Source: Gammaproteobacteria bacterium
GTDB lineage: Bacteria; Pseudomonadota; Gammaproteobacteria; Pseudomonadales; Azotimanducaceae
Assembly: GCA_030430515.1 (NCBI GenBank)
Contig: JAUIKX010000084.1
Coordinates: 1 to 12,373, forward strand
Direction: 5' to 3'
Length of the DNA stretch: 12,373 bases
The notes below the pieces were generated by a model, which was given only the letters and a program-made list of their open reading frames with translations, made no database searches and was not told where the DNA came from. Of the stretch, positions 5,339-12,373 are shown piece after piece. Numbering within the stretch: position 1 is the first letter of the stretch; each line of letters opens with the position of its first letter. Position numbers and translations under genes: made by a program.

Positions 5339-7447
5339 ATGAAAGGAACCGTGCATTACGAAGTGCGTGGCAACGTCGCGCTGCTCACCATCGACAATCC
5401 GCCCGTCAACCCGCTTTCCTCCGGCGTTCGTGCCGGTCTCGACGAAGGCGTGAAGAAAGCCGTGGCAGACGATGCCGTCGAAGCCATCGTGCTGACCGGT
5501 GCAGGTCGCGCATTCATCGCCGGTGCAGATATCTCCGAATTCGGCGGTGAAGCCAAGGGTCCGTCTCTCGGCGATTGCCTCGAACTCATGGAAAGCACCG
5601 AGAAGCCCATCGTTGCTGCCATCAACGGCACCGCATTCGGCGGCGGGCTGGAGGTTGCCCTGTGCGCCGGTTATCGGGTCGCGGCACCCTCCGCGCCGGT
5701 TGGCCTGCCCGAGGTCAAACTCGGCCTCCTGCCCGGTGCCGGTGGTACCCAGCGCCTGCCCCGACTCATCGGCGCGGAAAAAGCGCTCAACTTCATTCTT
5801 ACCGGTAACCCCTGCCCGGCACCGGAAGCAAAAGCTCTGGGTATCGTCGATGAAGTCATCGAAGGCGATATCGTCGACGGTGCCATCGCTTACGCCCGGC
5901 AACTGGTTGCCGACGGCAAGGCCAACCGCCGCGTTCGCGATATCACCTACAAAGTCGAAGCAGATCGCGACAACGACGAAATTTTCGCGGCAGCACGAAA
6001 AATGGCGGCCAGCCGCATGAAGGGCCAGTTTGCACCGGAGATGATCATCCAGTGCGTGGAAGCCGCGGTGAATTCCGACAACTTCGATGCGGGGCTGGCC
6101 ATCGAGCGCGAGCGCTTCACCCAGTGCCTGAACCACCCTCAGCGTGAAGCGATGATCCACATCTTCTTCGCCGAGCGTGAAGTCGCGAAAATTCCCGATA
6201 TTCCGAAAGACACCCAGGTTCACAACGTACAGACCGCAGGTGTCGTTGGCTGCGGCACCATGGGCGGCGGCATCACCATGTGCTTCGCCAATGCCGGTAT
6301 TCCCGTGACGGTTCTGGAGATGGACGACAAGGCACTCGAACGGGGCCTGGGCGTCATCAAGCGCAACTACGATATTCAGGCCAGCCGCGGGCGCATGACC
6401 ACCGAAGAGGTGGACACCCGCATGGGCCTGATTACTGGCACCACCAACATGGAAGACCTCGGCCAGGCCGACGTCATCGTCGAGGCCATCTACGAAAACA
6501 TCGACGTGAAGGTGGAGACGTTCAAGAAGCTCGATGCGGTGGCCAAGCCCGGTGCAATGCTGGCAAGCAACACCTCGTACCTGGACATCGACAAAATGGC
6601 CAACGCCACGTCGCGTCCGGAGCTGGTATGCGGCATGCACTTCTTCAGCCCGGCCAACATCATGCGCCTTCTGGAAGTGGTTCGTGGCTCCACCGCGTCC
6701 AAGGAGACCATCGCCACCGCCATGCAGCTCGGCAAGCGGCTCAACAAGATTGCGGTTCTGGCAGGCAATGCCGATGGCTTCATCGGCAACCGCATGCTCT
6801 CCGGCTATACCCGTCAGGCGGGTGAGATCATCCTGCAGGGCGCGACGCCCTATCAGGTGGACAGCGTCATTCAGGGCTTCGGCATGCCGATGGGCCCCTT
6901 CCAGATGGCCGACCTTGTCGGCCTCGATCTGGGCTGGCGCGCGCGCAAGCTGAACGGCGTGAAGCCGGAAGACGTGCCGATCACGGCGCGTGTTGCCGAC
7001 AAGCTGTGTGAGCTTGAACGCTTCGGCCAGAAAAACGGCCGCGGCTACTACATCTACCCTGAAGGCAGCCGCGCCGGCCAGCCCGACCCGGAAGTGGTGG
7101 AGATCGTCGAGCAGACCTCGGCAGAGCTCGGCATCACCCGCCGCGAGATCAGCGATGAAGAGGTGCTCAAGCGCTGCTTCTACCCGCTCATCAACGAGGG
7201 CGCGCGGATTCTCGAGGAAGGCATCGCCATCCGCCCATGCGATATCGACATCGTCTACATCAACGGCTACGGCTTCCCCGCGACCGTTGGCGGGCCGATG
7301 TTCTGGGCCGACAAACAGGGGCTCGACAACATTCTCGCCGACATCAAGCGGTTCGGAGAGGAGTACGGCACCGATCGCTGGACCCCTGCCCCGCTGCTGG
7401 AGAAGCTCGTGGCAGAAGGCAAAAACTTCTCCAGCCTGCAGGGCTGA
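5339..7447 (+). CDS. Bifunctional enoyl-CoA hydratase / 3-hydroxyacyl-CoA dehydrogenase
   Basis: 702 residues, the size of FadJ/FadB-type multifunctional enzymes. It catalyses two successive beta-oxidation steps: hydration of a trans-2-enoyl-CoA, then NAD+-linked oxidation of the 3-hydroxyacyl-CoA. The N-terminal crotonase domain (about 1-190) has AFIAGADISEF (58-68) and both catalytic glutamates, Glu105 in GGGLE and Glu125 in LPEVKLG. The Rossmann domain begins GVVGCGTMGGG (301-311). Dehydrogenase residues seen are Ser412 and Asn411 (NTS), His434 in GMHFFSPAN, Glu446 in LLEVVRG and Asn484 in FIGNRM. Two helical C-terminal domains follow (about 480-575 and 605-700). The ATG at 5339 has a good AAGAGGGGA site. 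First gene of the rightward cluster, 3 nt before the VOC gene. No fadA-type thiolase accompanies it, so I give no fad symbol. Confidence 0.92.
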   Translation: MKGTVHYEVRGNVALLTIDNPPVNPLSSGVRAGLDEGVKKAVADDAVEAIVLTGAGRAFIAGADISEFGGEAKGPSLGDCLELMESTEKPIVAAINGTAFGGGLEVALCAGYRVAAPSAPVGLPEVKLGLLPGAGGTQRLPRLIGAEKALNFILTGNPCPAPEAKALGIVDEVIEGDIVDGAIAYARQLVADGKANRRVRDITYKVEADRDNDEIFAAARKMAASRMKGQFAPEMIIQCVEAAVNSDNFDAGLAIERERFTQCLNHPQREAMIHIFFAEREVAKIPDIPKDTQVHNVQTAGVVGCGTMGGGITMCFANAGIPVTVLEMDDKALERGLGVIKRNYDIQASRGRMTTEEVDTRMGLITGTTNMEDLGQADVIVEAIYENIDVKVETFKKLDAVAKPGAMLASNTSYLDIDKMANATSRPELVCGMHFFSPANIMRLLEVVRGSTASKETIATAMQLGKRLNKIAVLAGNADGFIGNRMLSGYTRQAGEIILQGATPYQVDSVIQGFGMPMGPFQMADLVGLDLGWRARKLNGVKPEDVPITARVADKLCELERFGQKNGRGYYIYPEGSRAGQPDPEVVEIVEQTSAELGITRREISDEEVLKRCFYPLINEGARILEEGIAIRPCDIDIVYINGYGFPATVGGPMFWADKQGLDNILADIKRFGEEYGTDRWTPAPLLEKLVAEGKNFSSLQG

Positions 7448-7450
7448 TCC

Positions 7451-8212
7451 GTGTGGCTGAGACTGCGGCAGATCGCGCTGGTTGGCGCTGATCTGCCGGC
7501 CACCGAAGCCGCCATCTGCGACGTGCTCGGCGTCGAGGTGTGCTACCGCGACCCGGGTGTCGCCTACTTCGGCCTCGAGAACGCGTTGTTTCCCGTCGGC
7601 AATCAGATTCTGGAGGTGGTTGCGCCGACAAAGGAAGGCACCACCGCCGGGCGCTATCTCGAGCGCCGCGGTGGCGATGGCGGCTACATGGTCATCACCC
7701 AATGCGACGATCATGCGCCGCGCAAGGCGCGGGTTGAAGCCCTGGGCGTCCGCGTCGTGCATTCCTTCGAAACCCCGCACTTCAGCAACATGCAGATGCA
7801 TCCGAAAGACACGGGTGGCTCTTTCTTCGAGATCGACGAAGTGCTTGCCGAGAATGCCCACGCCGAGGACGGCCCGTGGGAGCCAGCCGGCGACAACTGG
7901 CAGGCGCACAAACGCACGGAACGGGTTGCCGGCATCGTCGGCGCAGAGATTCAGGCGGACGACCCCGAAGCGGTGGCCAGACGCTGGAGCGAGATCGCCG
8001 AGATTCCTCTGACCGCATCGCTGACCCTACCGCTTGAGAACGCCGAAGTGCGCTTCGTACCCTGTACGGACGGCCGTCCGGAGGGCCTCGGCGGCATGAC
8101 CATACGCTGCAACGACCGTGCTGCGATTCTGGGCGCCGCCGAAGCGAACGGTCTGCCGATCGACGGCAACACGATCACCCTGGCAGGCATCCGCATGGAG
8201 CTCATCGACTGA
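7451..8212 (+). CDS. VOC-fold (glyoxalase-like) protein
   Basis: 253 residues, starting at a GTG 3 nt after the preceding stop; AGGG inside the previous gene's end may serve as ribosome site. The N-terminal half matches the vicinal-oxygen-chelate fold: LRQIALVGADLPATEAAI with an LGVEV strand, then YRDPGVAYFGLENALFPVGNQILEVVAPT, GGDGGYMVI, and HFSNMQMHPKDTGGSFFEID (110-129). Candidate metal ligands are Glu55, His117 and Glu127. The C-terminal half (about 160-253) looks like a second, more degenerate module ending GIRMELID. VOC members include methylmalonyl-CoA epimerase, glyoxalases and extradiol dioxygenases. Its place between beta-oxidation genes suggests an epimerase or isomerase acting on an acyl-CoA, but that is inference. 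Its stop overlaps the next start (TGATG), pointing to translational coupling. Confidence 0.83.
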   Translation: MWLRLRQIALVGADLPATEAAICDVLGVEVCYRDPGVAYFGLENALFPVGNQILEVVAPTKEGTTAGRYLERRGGDGGYMVITQCDDHAPRKARVEALGVRVVHSFETPHFSNMQMHPKDTGGSFFEIDEVLAENAHAEDGPWEPAGDNWQAHKRTERVAGIVGAEIQADDPEAVARRWSEIAEIPLTASLTLPLENAEVRFVPCTDGRPEGLGGMTIRCNDRAAILGAAEANGLPIDGNTITLAGIRMELID

Positions 8213-9378
8213 TGGACATCACGCTCTCAGAAGAACACCAGGCGATCGCCGACAACGTCGGCAAAGTCTGCGCACAGTTCGACGACGACTACTGGAGCCG
8301 GTGCGACCAGGACGCACGGTTCCCCGAGGAATTCGTTGCGGCCATGGCCGCCGGGGGCTGGCTCGGCATTACCATGCCGGAGGCCTACGGTGGCAGCGCA
8401 CGCGGAGTGACCGAAGCGGCCGTCATGATGCATACCGTCGCCCGCAGCGGCGGCGGTCAGGCCGCGGCCTCGAGCATTCATATCAATCTCTTCGGACCGC
8501 ACCCCATTGTGGTGTTCGGAACCGATGAGCAGAAACAGCGCATGCTGCCGCCCATCATCGACGGCAGCCACAAGGTCTGCTTCGGCGTCACCGAGCCCAA
8601 CGCCGGCCTCGATACCACCAGCATCGAGACGTTTGCCGAGAAAGTGGACGGCGGCTACCGGGTGAATGGACGTAAGATCTGGACCTCCACCGCGCAACAT
8701 GCAAAAAAAATCATGCTGCTGGCGCGCACGGTGAAGAAAGAAGAGGCAAAGAAGCGCACCGACGGCCTGACGCTGTTTTTTACCGATCTGGATCGCACGT
8801 GCATCGAGGTTCAACGCATTCCGAAAATGGGTCGTGCGGCGGTAGATTCCAATGCCACGTTCATCGACAACCTGTTCGTTCCCGAAGAAGACCGCATCGG
8901 CGAGGAAGGTAAAGGTTTCCACTACCTGCTGCACAGCCTGAACCCGGAACGGATCCTCATCGCCGCTGAGGCCGTGGGCCTTGGACAGGACGCCCTGTCA
9001 CGAGCTGCGCGATACGCAGGAGAGCGCGAAGTGTTCGGGCGGCCCATCGGTCAGAACCAGGGCATTCAGCACCCGCTCGCGGAGTGCTGGGCGTACCTCG
9101 AATCCGCCTACTGGCTGGCGATGAGAGCGGCCAGCCTCTACGACCAGGGCCTGCCGTGCGGCGCGGAGGCAAACGCGGCGAAATTTCTGGGTGGCAAAGC
9201 CGGCTTCAAAGCCTGCACACAAGCCATGCTCACCCATGGCGGTATGGGCTACGCCAAGGAGTATCAGATCGAGCGGCTCATGCGTGAGTCGATGATCGCG
9301 CGCATCGCACCGGTCTCGGAGCAGATGATTCTTTCGTTTCTTTCGGAAAATGTCCTGGACCTGCCCAAGTCCTACTGA
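8212..9378 (+). CDS. Acyl-CoA dehydrogenase
   Basis: 388 residues, normal for this FAD-dependent family, which makes the alpha-beta double bond of acyl-CoA thioesters and passes electrons to ETF. Seen in order: N-terminal helical part with GWLGITMPEAYGGS (49-62); the flavin/substrate region CFGVTEPNAGLDTTSIET (123-140) and VNGRKIWTSTA (151-161); mid beta-barrel QRIPKMGRAAVDS (201-213); C-terminal helices with RYAGEREVFGRPIG (267-280) and THGGMGYAKEY (341-351). The usual MCAD-type catalytic Glu near the C-terminus is replaced (RIAPVSEQ). Glu246 in LNPERIL lies where isovaleryl-CoA and long-chain dehydrogenases carry their base, so it is probably active. It overlaps the VOC gene by 1 nt; hydrolase gene 35 nt downstream. 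Confidence 0.93.
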   Translation: MDITLSEEHQAIADNVGKVCAQFDDDYWSRCDQDARFPEEFVAAMAAGGWLGITMPEAYGGSARGVTEAAVMMHTVARSGGGQAAASSIHINLFGPHPIVVFGTDEQKQRMLPPIIDGSHKVCFGVTEPNAGLDTTSIETFAEKVDGGYRVNGRKIWTSTAQHAKKIMLLARTVKKEEAKKRTDGLTLFFTDLDRTCIEVQRIPKMGRAAVDSNATFIDNLFVPEEDRIGEEGKGFHYLLHSLNPERILIAAEAVGLGQDALSRAARYAGEREVFGRPIGQNQGIQHPLAECWAYLESAYWLAMRAASLYDQGLPCGAEANAAKFLGGKAGFKACTQAMLTHGGMGYAKEYQIERLMRESMIARIAPVSEQMILSFLSENVLDLPKSY

Positions 9379-9413
9379 TACAAACAAAATTCCACACCAG
9401 AAAATCTACACGG

Positions 9414-10484
9414 ATGTTACGAAAGCTCGCCTATGTGCTCGTCGGGCTGTTAGTTATTGCGGTTGCCGGCCACGAAGTACTGCAGTTCAGAACCGCCAGC
9501 ACCCGACCGGCGATTGATGCCGATGCCGGCTACGACGTGCTTCGCACAATACCCGTGCGTGGCACCAGTCAATGGATACAGATCCGGGGCAAAAACCGCG
9601 ACAACCCGCTCCTCCTCTTCCTGCATGGTGGTCCGGGCGCGCCCATGATGGCTCTGGGGCCTCAGTTCCAGAACCGCTGGGAAAGCGACTTCAACGTTGT
9701 GCACTGGGATCAGCGCGGCAGCGGCAAGACCTATTTCGAGCAGGACACGGGGCAACCCACGTTCGATGACATGCTGGCGGATGCAGAAGCCGTGGTGTCC
9801 TGGCTGCGAGAGTACAGCGGGCAGCAGAAGATCTATCTGCTCGGCCATTCCTGGGGCACGGCACTGGGCTCTCCGCTGGTCATGAAGCACCCGGAATGGT
9901 TTCACTCCTACTTCGCTACCGGGATGTTCGTCAGAGGCAACGAGAACGAATCGGTAGGCTATGCACGGACCCTGCAGATTGCCCGAGAACGCGAGGACAC
10001 AGCCGGCATCAGCGCCCTGGAGCGCATCGCACCCTATCCGCTAGAGGACGGATCGCTGCCACACACGGCCCTTCTGACCCTCAGAAAATGGCAGACCCGA
10101 TACGGCGTCGGCTTCAGCCACAAGCTCGGCGACAGCAGCATGACGACGTTCCTGGCCTACGGTTTTGCTTCACCGGATTACACCCTGGAAGACTTCTCTT
10201 TCTTTTTTCGCGATCTTTCCGAGCAATGGGCGCCGATAACCCGCGAACTGGCTCACTACGACATCAGCGACTACGGAACGGCTTTCGAGGTGCCGGTGGT
10301 TTTTCTGCTCGGCCGCCACGACTGGCAGACACCCAGCACGATCGCCGAGGCGTTCTTCTGGCATGAACTCGAGGCGCCTCACAAGCGCCTCGTGTGGCTG
10401 GAGTCGAGCGCTCATTTCACCTTCATGGACGAGCCGGAGATTTTCGCGCGGGAGCTACGCTCCGCCCGCAGCTTGGCCCACTAG
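9414..10484 (+). CDS. Membrane-anchored alpha/beta hydrolase (proline iminopeptidase-like)
   Basis: 356 residues with an N-terminal hydrophobic anchor (about 5-20, LAYVLVGLLVIAVAG after basic MLRK), which places the enzyme on the periplasmic side or exports it. The alpha/beta-hydrolase core resembles peptidase family S33: oxyanion motif HGGPG (71-75), VVHWDQRGSGKT (95-106), nucleophile elbow GHSWG with Ser146, acid Asp303 in LLGRHDWQTP, and base His334 in SSAHF. The cap region lies about 170-285. Family members hydrolyse N-terminal proline peptides, esters or epoxides; a role releasing an acid from an ester for the neighbouring CoA enzymes is inferred from context only. The ATG at 9414 has no obvious ribosome site, and the start is otherwise the only sensible one before the anchor. 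Confidence 0.87.
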   Translation: MLRKLAYVLVGLLVIAVAGHEVLQFRTASTRPAIDADAGYDVLRTIPVRGTSQWIQIRGKNRDNPLLLFLHGGPGAPMMALGPQFQNRWESDFNVVHWDQRGSGKTYFEQDTGQPTFDDMLADAEAVVSWLREYSGQQKIYLLGHSWGTALGSPLVMKHPEWFHSYFATGMFVRGNENESVGYARTLQIAREREDTAGISALERIAPYPLEDGSLPHTALLTLRKWQTRYGVGFSHKLGDSSMTTFLAYGFASPDYTLEDFSFFFRDLSEQWAPITRELAHYDISDYGTAFEVPVVFLLGRHDWQTPSTIAEAFFWHELEAPHKRLVWLESSAHFTFMDEPEIFARELRSARSLAH

Positions 10485-10539
10485 TACAAATTCCCTCCGC
10501 TCTGAGACAAAATGCCATCAAACAACCAGGGGTAGAGAT

Positions 10540-11754
10540 GTGAACCAACCGTTGCAGGGCATTACGGTCGTCGAGATCGACAGTTTCATGGCGGCACCCA
10601 GCGCCGGCGCCATTCTCGCCGACCTGGGCGCGGAGGTCATCAAGGTAGAACCGCCCACCGGTGACGCCATGCGCAATCTGGGCCGTTCCGCGAAGGTCGA
10701 CGGCCCGCTATCGGAGTACGACCTGCAGTTCGACGTGGACAACCGCGGTAAGCGTTCGATTTCTGTTGCCCTCGACCGTGCAGAGGGCGTTGAGGTGGTG
10801 CACCGACTGGTGCGCAACGCCGATATTTTTCTGTGCAACCTGCTGATCCAGCGGCAGGAGAAGTACCGGCTCGACCCGGAGAGCCTTCTGGCAATCAACC
10901 CTAGAATCGTACACGCCACCCTCACTGGCTACGGCACCACCGGCCCCGACGCCTGGCGGCCCGGATACGACGTGACCGCCTTCTTCGGCCGGAGCGGCCT
11001 ATTCGATGCGTCAAGGGAAGGCGACAAGGGCGATGTGCCCTGGGCCCGCCCCGCACAAGGTGATCACACCACCGGCCTGGCGCTCACCACCGCTATTCTG
11101 GGGGCGCTGAGGCTCGCAGAGCGGTCCGGCGAAGGTCAGGTGGTGGAAACATCTCTTTATGAAACGGCCATCTGGACGCAGGCTTCCGACTTCGCCACCA
11201 CGGCCGTAGACCAGGCGCCGGTCAGGCGCCGATCGAGATCCGAAGTGCTCACCCCCACCGCCAACCGCTATCCCTGCGGTGACAACAAATGGGTGGTCTT
11301 CAACATGCTGGATCTCAAGGCCTTCGAGCGTTTGTGCAACGCCATTGGCCGAGAGGAATGGCTGGAAGACGAACGGTTCGCCACAGGCAAAGGCCGATAT
11401 CAAAACATGGCCGAACTCGTTGCCGGCATCGACGAAACCCTGAAGACGAAAACCCGCGACGAGTGGGGCGAAATTTTCGACCGCAACGGGCTGATCTGGG
11501 GGCCGGTGCTGGCGCTGGAGGAAGTCGCCAAAGATGAGCATGCACACGCGATCGACATGTTTCCGCAGATTGAGCACCAGGAGATCGGCAGCTATGCCAC
11601 GGTGCGCGCACCGTTCCGCTTCGCCAATGCCGACGTCGGCCCGAGAGGCCCGGCCCCCGAACTCGGTGAGCACACCCTCGAGATACTGACGAGCGCAGGC
11701 TACACCGACGAAGAGATCGAAGCCTTAAGAGGTGCCGGAGCGGTTAGCGGCTGA
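10540..11754 (+). CDS. Class III CoA-transferase (CaiB/BaiF family)
   Basis: 404 residues. The frame is open upstream to 10363, inside the hydrolase gene, but the GTG at 10540 has AGGGG about 8 nt in front and gives the family's normal N-terminus, MNQPLQGITVVEIDSFMAAPSAGAILADLGAEVIKVE (shown here in pieces: LQGITVVEI, APSAGAILADLGAEVIKVE). Other hallmarks are NRGKRSISV (68-76), GYGTTGP (130-136) and RPGYD (140-144). Asp175 in RPAQGDHTTG corresponds to the catalytic Asp169 of formyl-CoA transferase, which carries the covalent intermediates. GQVVETSLYE follows. Such enzymes move CoA between carboxylic acids, so this could activate the pathway's starting acid without ATP. Last gene of the cluster, 55 nt after the hydrolase; its 3' end overlaps the YhcB gene by 30 nt in opposite orientation. 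Confidence 0.9.
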   Translation: MNQPLQGITVVEIDSFMAAPSAGAILADLGAEVIKVEPPTGDAMRNLGRSAKVDGPLSEYDLQFDVDNRGKRSISVALDRAEGVEVVHRLVRNADIFLCNLLIQRQEKYRLDPESLLAINPRIVHATLTGYGTTGPDAWRPGYDVTAFFGRSGLFDASREGDKGDVPWARPAQGDHTTGLALTTAILGALRLAERSGEGQVVETSLYETAIWTQASDFATTAVDQAPVRRRSRSEVLTPTANRYPCGDNKWVVFNMLDLKAFERLCNAIGREEWLEDERFATGKGRYQNMAELVAGIDETLKTKTRDEWGEIFDRNGLIWGPVLALEEVAKDEHAHAIDMFPQIEHQEIGSYATVRAPFRFANADVGPRGPAPELGEHTLEILTSAGYTDEEIEALRGAGAVSG

Positions 11755-12228
11755 TTCCTCTGGCTCTGGCTCTGGCTTTGGCTCTGGCACTAGCTCGTCC
11801 GGGGCCTGCGTTAGTGCAGGTTCCACACCCTCCAGAGGCTCATCGGTCTCCGTTTCGTTAACCACTGTTGCCTCTTCCGGCGCAGTCTCCGGTTCAGATG
11901 ACCGAGCATTGTCAACGGAAGGCTTCACTTCGAGCAGCGGTGCGGTCACCTCGTCACCGCACAACGCCACGGCACTTTCCGCCAACTGCTGATGCAGGTC
12001 GGTATAAGATTCATTCAGACGTCGGAACTTGTCCGCGGTATCGCTGAACCGCTCGAGCACTTCCTGTTTGTAGTCGGACAGCGCTTTCTCGCTCTCTTCC
12101 AGAGCCGCGATAAGGTCCGCCTCTTTCCGGCTGCCGCCGAAGGCGAAAGTACGCAGAAGATATCCGACCAGCCCACCTACGACGAAGAGTCCAACAGCAA
12201 TGGCAATCAACCATTCATTCGAAAGCAC
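11725..12228 (-). CDS. zapG: YhcB/ZapG family (DUF1043) inner-membrane protein
   Basis: 167 residues starting at a GTG (12226-12228) with only a weak TAGG upstream. N-terminal transmembrane segment (about 6-25, WLIAIAVGLFVVGGLVGYLL), then a charged coiled-coil (about 33-85) with the family signature YKQEVLERFSDTADKFRRLN and ESYTDLHQQLAESAVALCG (53-91). The C-terminal half is acidic, rich in Pro and Glu and probably disordered, ending in PEPKPEPEPEE; this tail makes it longer than the roughly 130-residue E. coli protein. YhcB/ZapG is a gammaproteobacterial inner-membrane protein tied to cell division, cell shape and envelope synthesis in E. coli. It is convergent with the CoA-transferase and overlaps its 3' end by 30 nt; there is no functional link to the catabolic genes. 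Confidence 0.85.
   Translation of the reverse strand: MLSNEWLIAIAVGLFVVGGLVGYLLRTFAFGGSRKEADLIAALEESEKALSDYKQEVLERFSDTADKFRRLNESYTDLHQQLAESAVALCGDEVTAPLLEVKPSVDNARSSEPETAPEEATVVNETETDEPLEGVEPALTQAPDELVPEPKPEPEPEESAANRSGTS
11757..11790. repeat. Hexanucleotide tandem repeat in the YhcB tail
   Basis: About five consecutive copies of TGGCTC (11761-11790: tggctc, tggctc, tggctt, tggctc, tggcac). Read on the - strand they encode the Pro-Glu/Pro-Lys run of the YhcB C-terminus. Being a multiple of three, the array can grow or shrink without a frameshift, so tail length may vary between strains. Confidence 0.7.
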
Positions 12229-12282
12229 GACCTAACAATCCCATTTGTCTTGAAGAACACAGCCATCTTACAACGCCTTCAG

Positions 12283-12296
12283 TGCAGATTTCTGCA
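12283..12296. promoter_or_regulatory. 14-bp dyad between yhcB and the last reading frame
   Basis: TGCAGA-TT-TCTGCA is a perfect inverted repeat with a 2-bp centre, lying in the divergent spacer (12229-12337), 41 bp before the ATG at 12338. It could be an operator for either gene. A very weak promoter-like pair lies just to its left: TTGTCT (12245-12250), 18 bp, TACAAC (12269-12274). Confidence 0.3.
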
Positions 12297-12337
12297 AAAG
12301 ACCCGTATCACGCCCGTTGTATGCCAGACTTCCGCTC

Positions 12338-12373
12338 ATGAAGATCGCATTCCTGCACACCTCGAGCGCTCAC
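12338..12373 (+). CDS. Start of an unidentified protein (partial)
   Basis: ATG at 12338 followed by eleven sense codons to the window edge: MKIAFLHTSSAH. The beta-strand-like MKIAFLHTS start after a spacer with a dyad suggests a real gene diverging from yhcB. No clear ribosome site is visible (CTTCCGCTC precedes the ATG). Twelve residues do not allow a family assignment. Confidence 0.4.
   Translation, partial: MKIAFLHTSSAH

Noticed and set aside
5318..7909. An 863-codon open frame on the - strand opposite the bifunctional dehydrogenase and VOC genes
   Set aside because: Its translation is rich in His, Ala, Val and Asp with no recognisable motif, as expected from the complement of a GC-rich coding strand. 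The + strand genes carry complete catalytic motifs.
8227..8934. 235-codon - strand frame opposite the acyl-CoA dehydrogenase
   Set aside because: No start context or motif, and the + strand dehydrogenase motifs run without break through the same bases.
10363..10539. Upstream extension of the CoA-transferase frame
   Set aside because: It lies mostly within the hydrolase gene and gives Ser/Arg-rich sequence unlike CaiB proteins; the GTG at 10540 has a ribosome site and the normal family N-terminus.

Overview
The window is a GC-rich, densely coded stretch of a proteobacterial chromosome. The best taxonomic clue is the YhcB/ZapG (DUF1043) gene at the right end, a family essentially confined to Gammaproteobacteria. 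The abundance of acyl-CoA-handling genes, together with a spinster-type MFS transporter, fits an environmental (possibly marine) gammaproteobacterium with a broad lipid or hydrocarbon catabolism. I cannot name the genus. No rRNA, tRNA, CRISPR array, insertion sequence or phage gene is visible.

Left part (1-2669, + strand): the last 34 codons of an unidentified gene end at 107, followed by a strong stem-loop terminator. Next comes a spinster-family MFS transporter, probably starting at a TTG at 232. It is followed by a Crp/Fnr-type regulator that keeps its nucleotide-binding half and its helix-turn-helix but lacks the piece that normally joins them, so it is probably a decayed gene. A hairpin separates this from a small GDT1/UPF0016 cation exporter.

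Middle left (2658-5196, - strand): a periplasmic SIMPL-domain protein, a crotonase-fold protein and a short-chain dehydrogenase lie head to tail. The last two are only 23 nt apart and are very likely co-transcribed. The dehydrogenase converges on the GDT1 gene with a 12-nt overlap of their ends. The crotonase-fold protein lacks both catalytic glutamates of enoyl-CoA hydratases.

Right part (5339-11754, + strand): a five-gene cluster reads like one catabolic operon. It holds a two-function enoyl-CoA hydratase/3-hydroxyacyl-CoA dehydrogenase, a VOC-fold protein, an acyl-CoA dehydrogenase, a membrane-anchored alpha/beta hydrolase and a class III CoA-transferase. The first three are tightly packed (3-nt gap, then a 1-nt overlap); the last two follow after 35 and 55 nt. 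Inferred logic: the hydrolase releases an acid or alcohol, the CoA-transferase loads it with CoA, the acyl-CoA dehydrogenase introduces a double bond, and the bifunctional enzyme hydrates and oxidises it. No thiolase is present, so the last beta-oxidation step must be supplied from elsewhere. The substrate cannot be read from the sequence. The 142-nt divergent region in front (5197-5338) carries several inverted and direct repeats that look regulatory.

Right end: the cell-envelope/division protein YhcB (ZapG) is convergent with the CoA-transferase and overlaps it by 30 nt. A new + strand reading frame begins at 12338 and runs off the edge. Overall the region is mostly ordinary catabolic chromosome. 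The regulator remnant, the crotonase without catalytic glutamates and the thiolase-free operon deserve the closest look. I found no convincing wholly new system.
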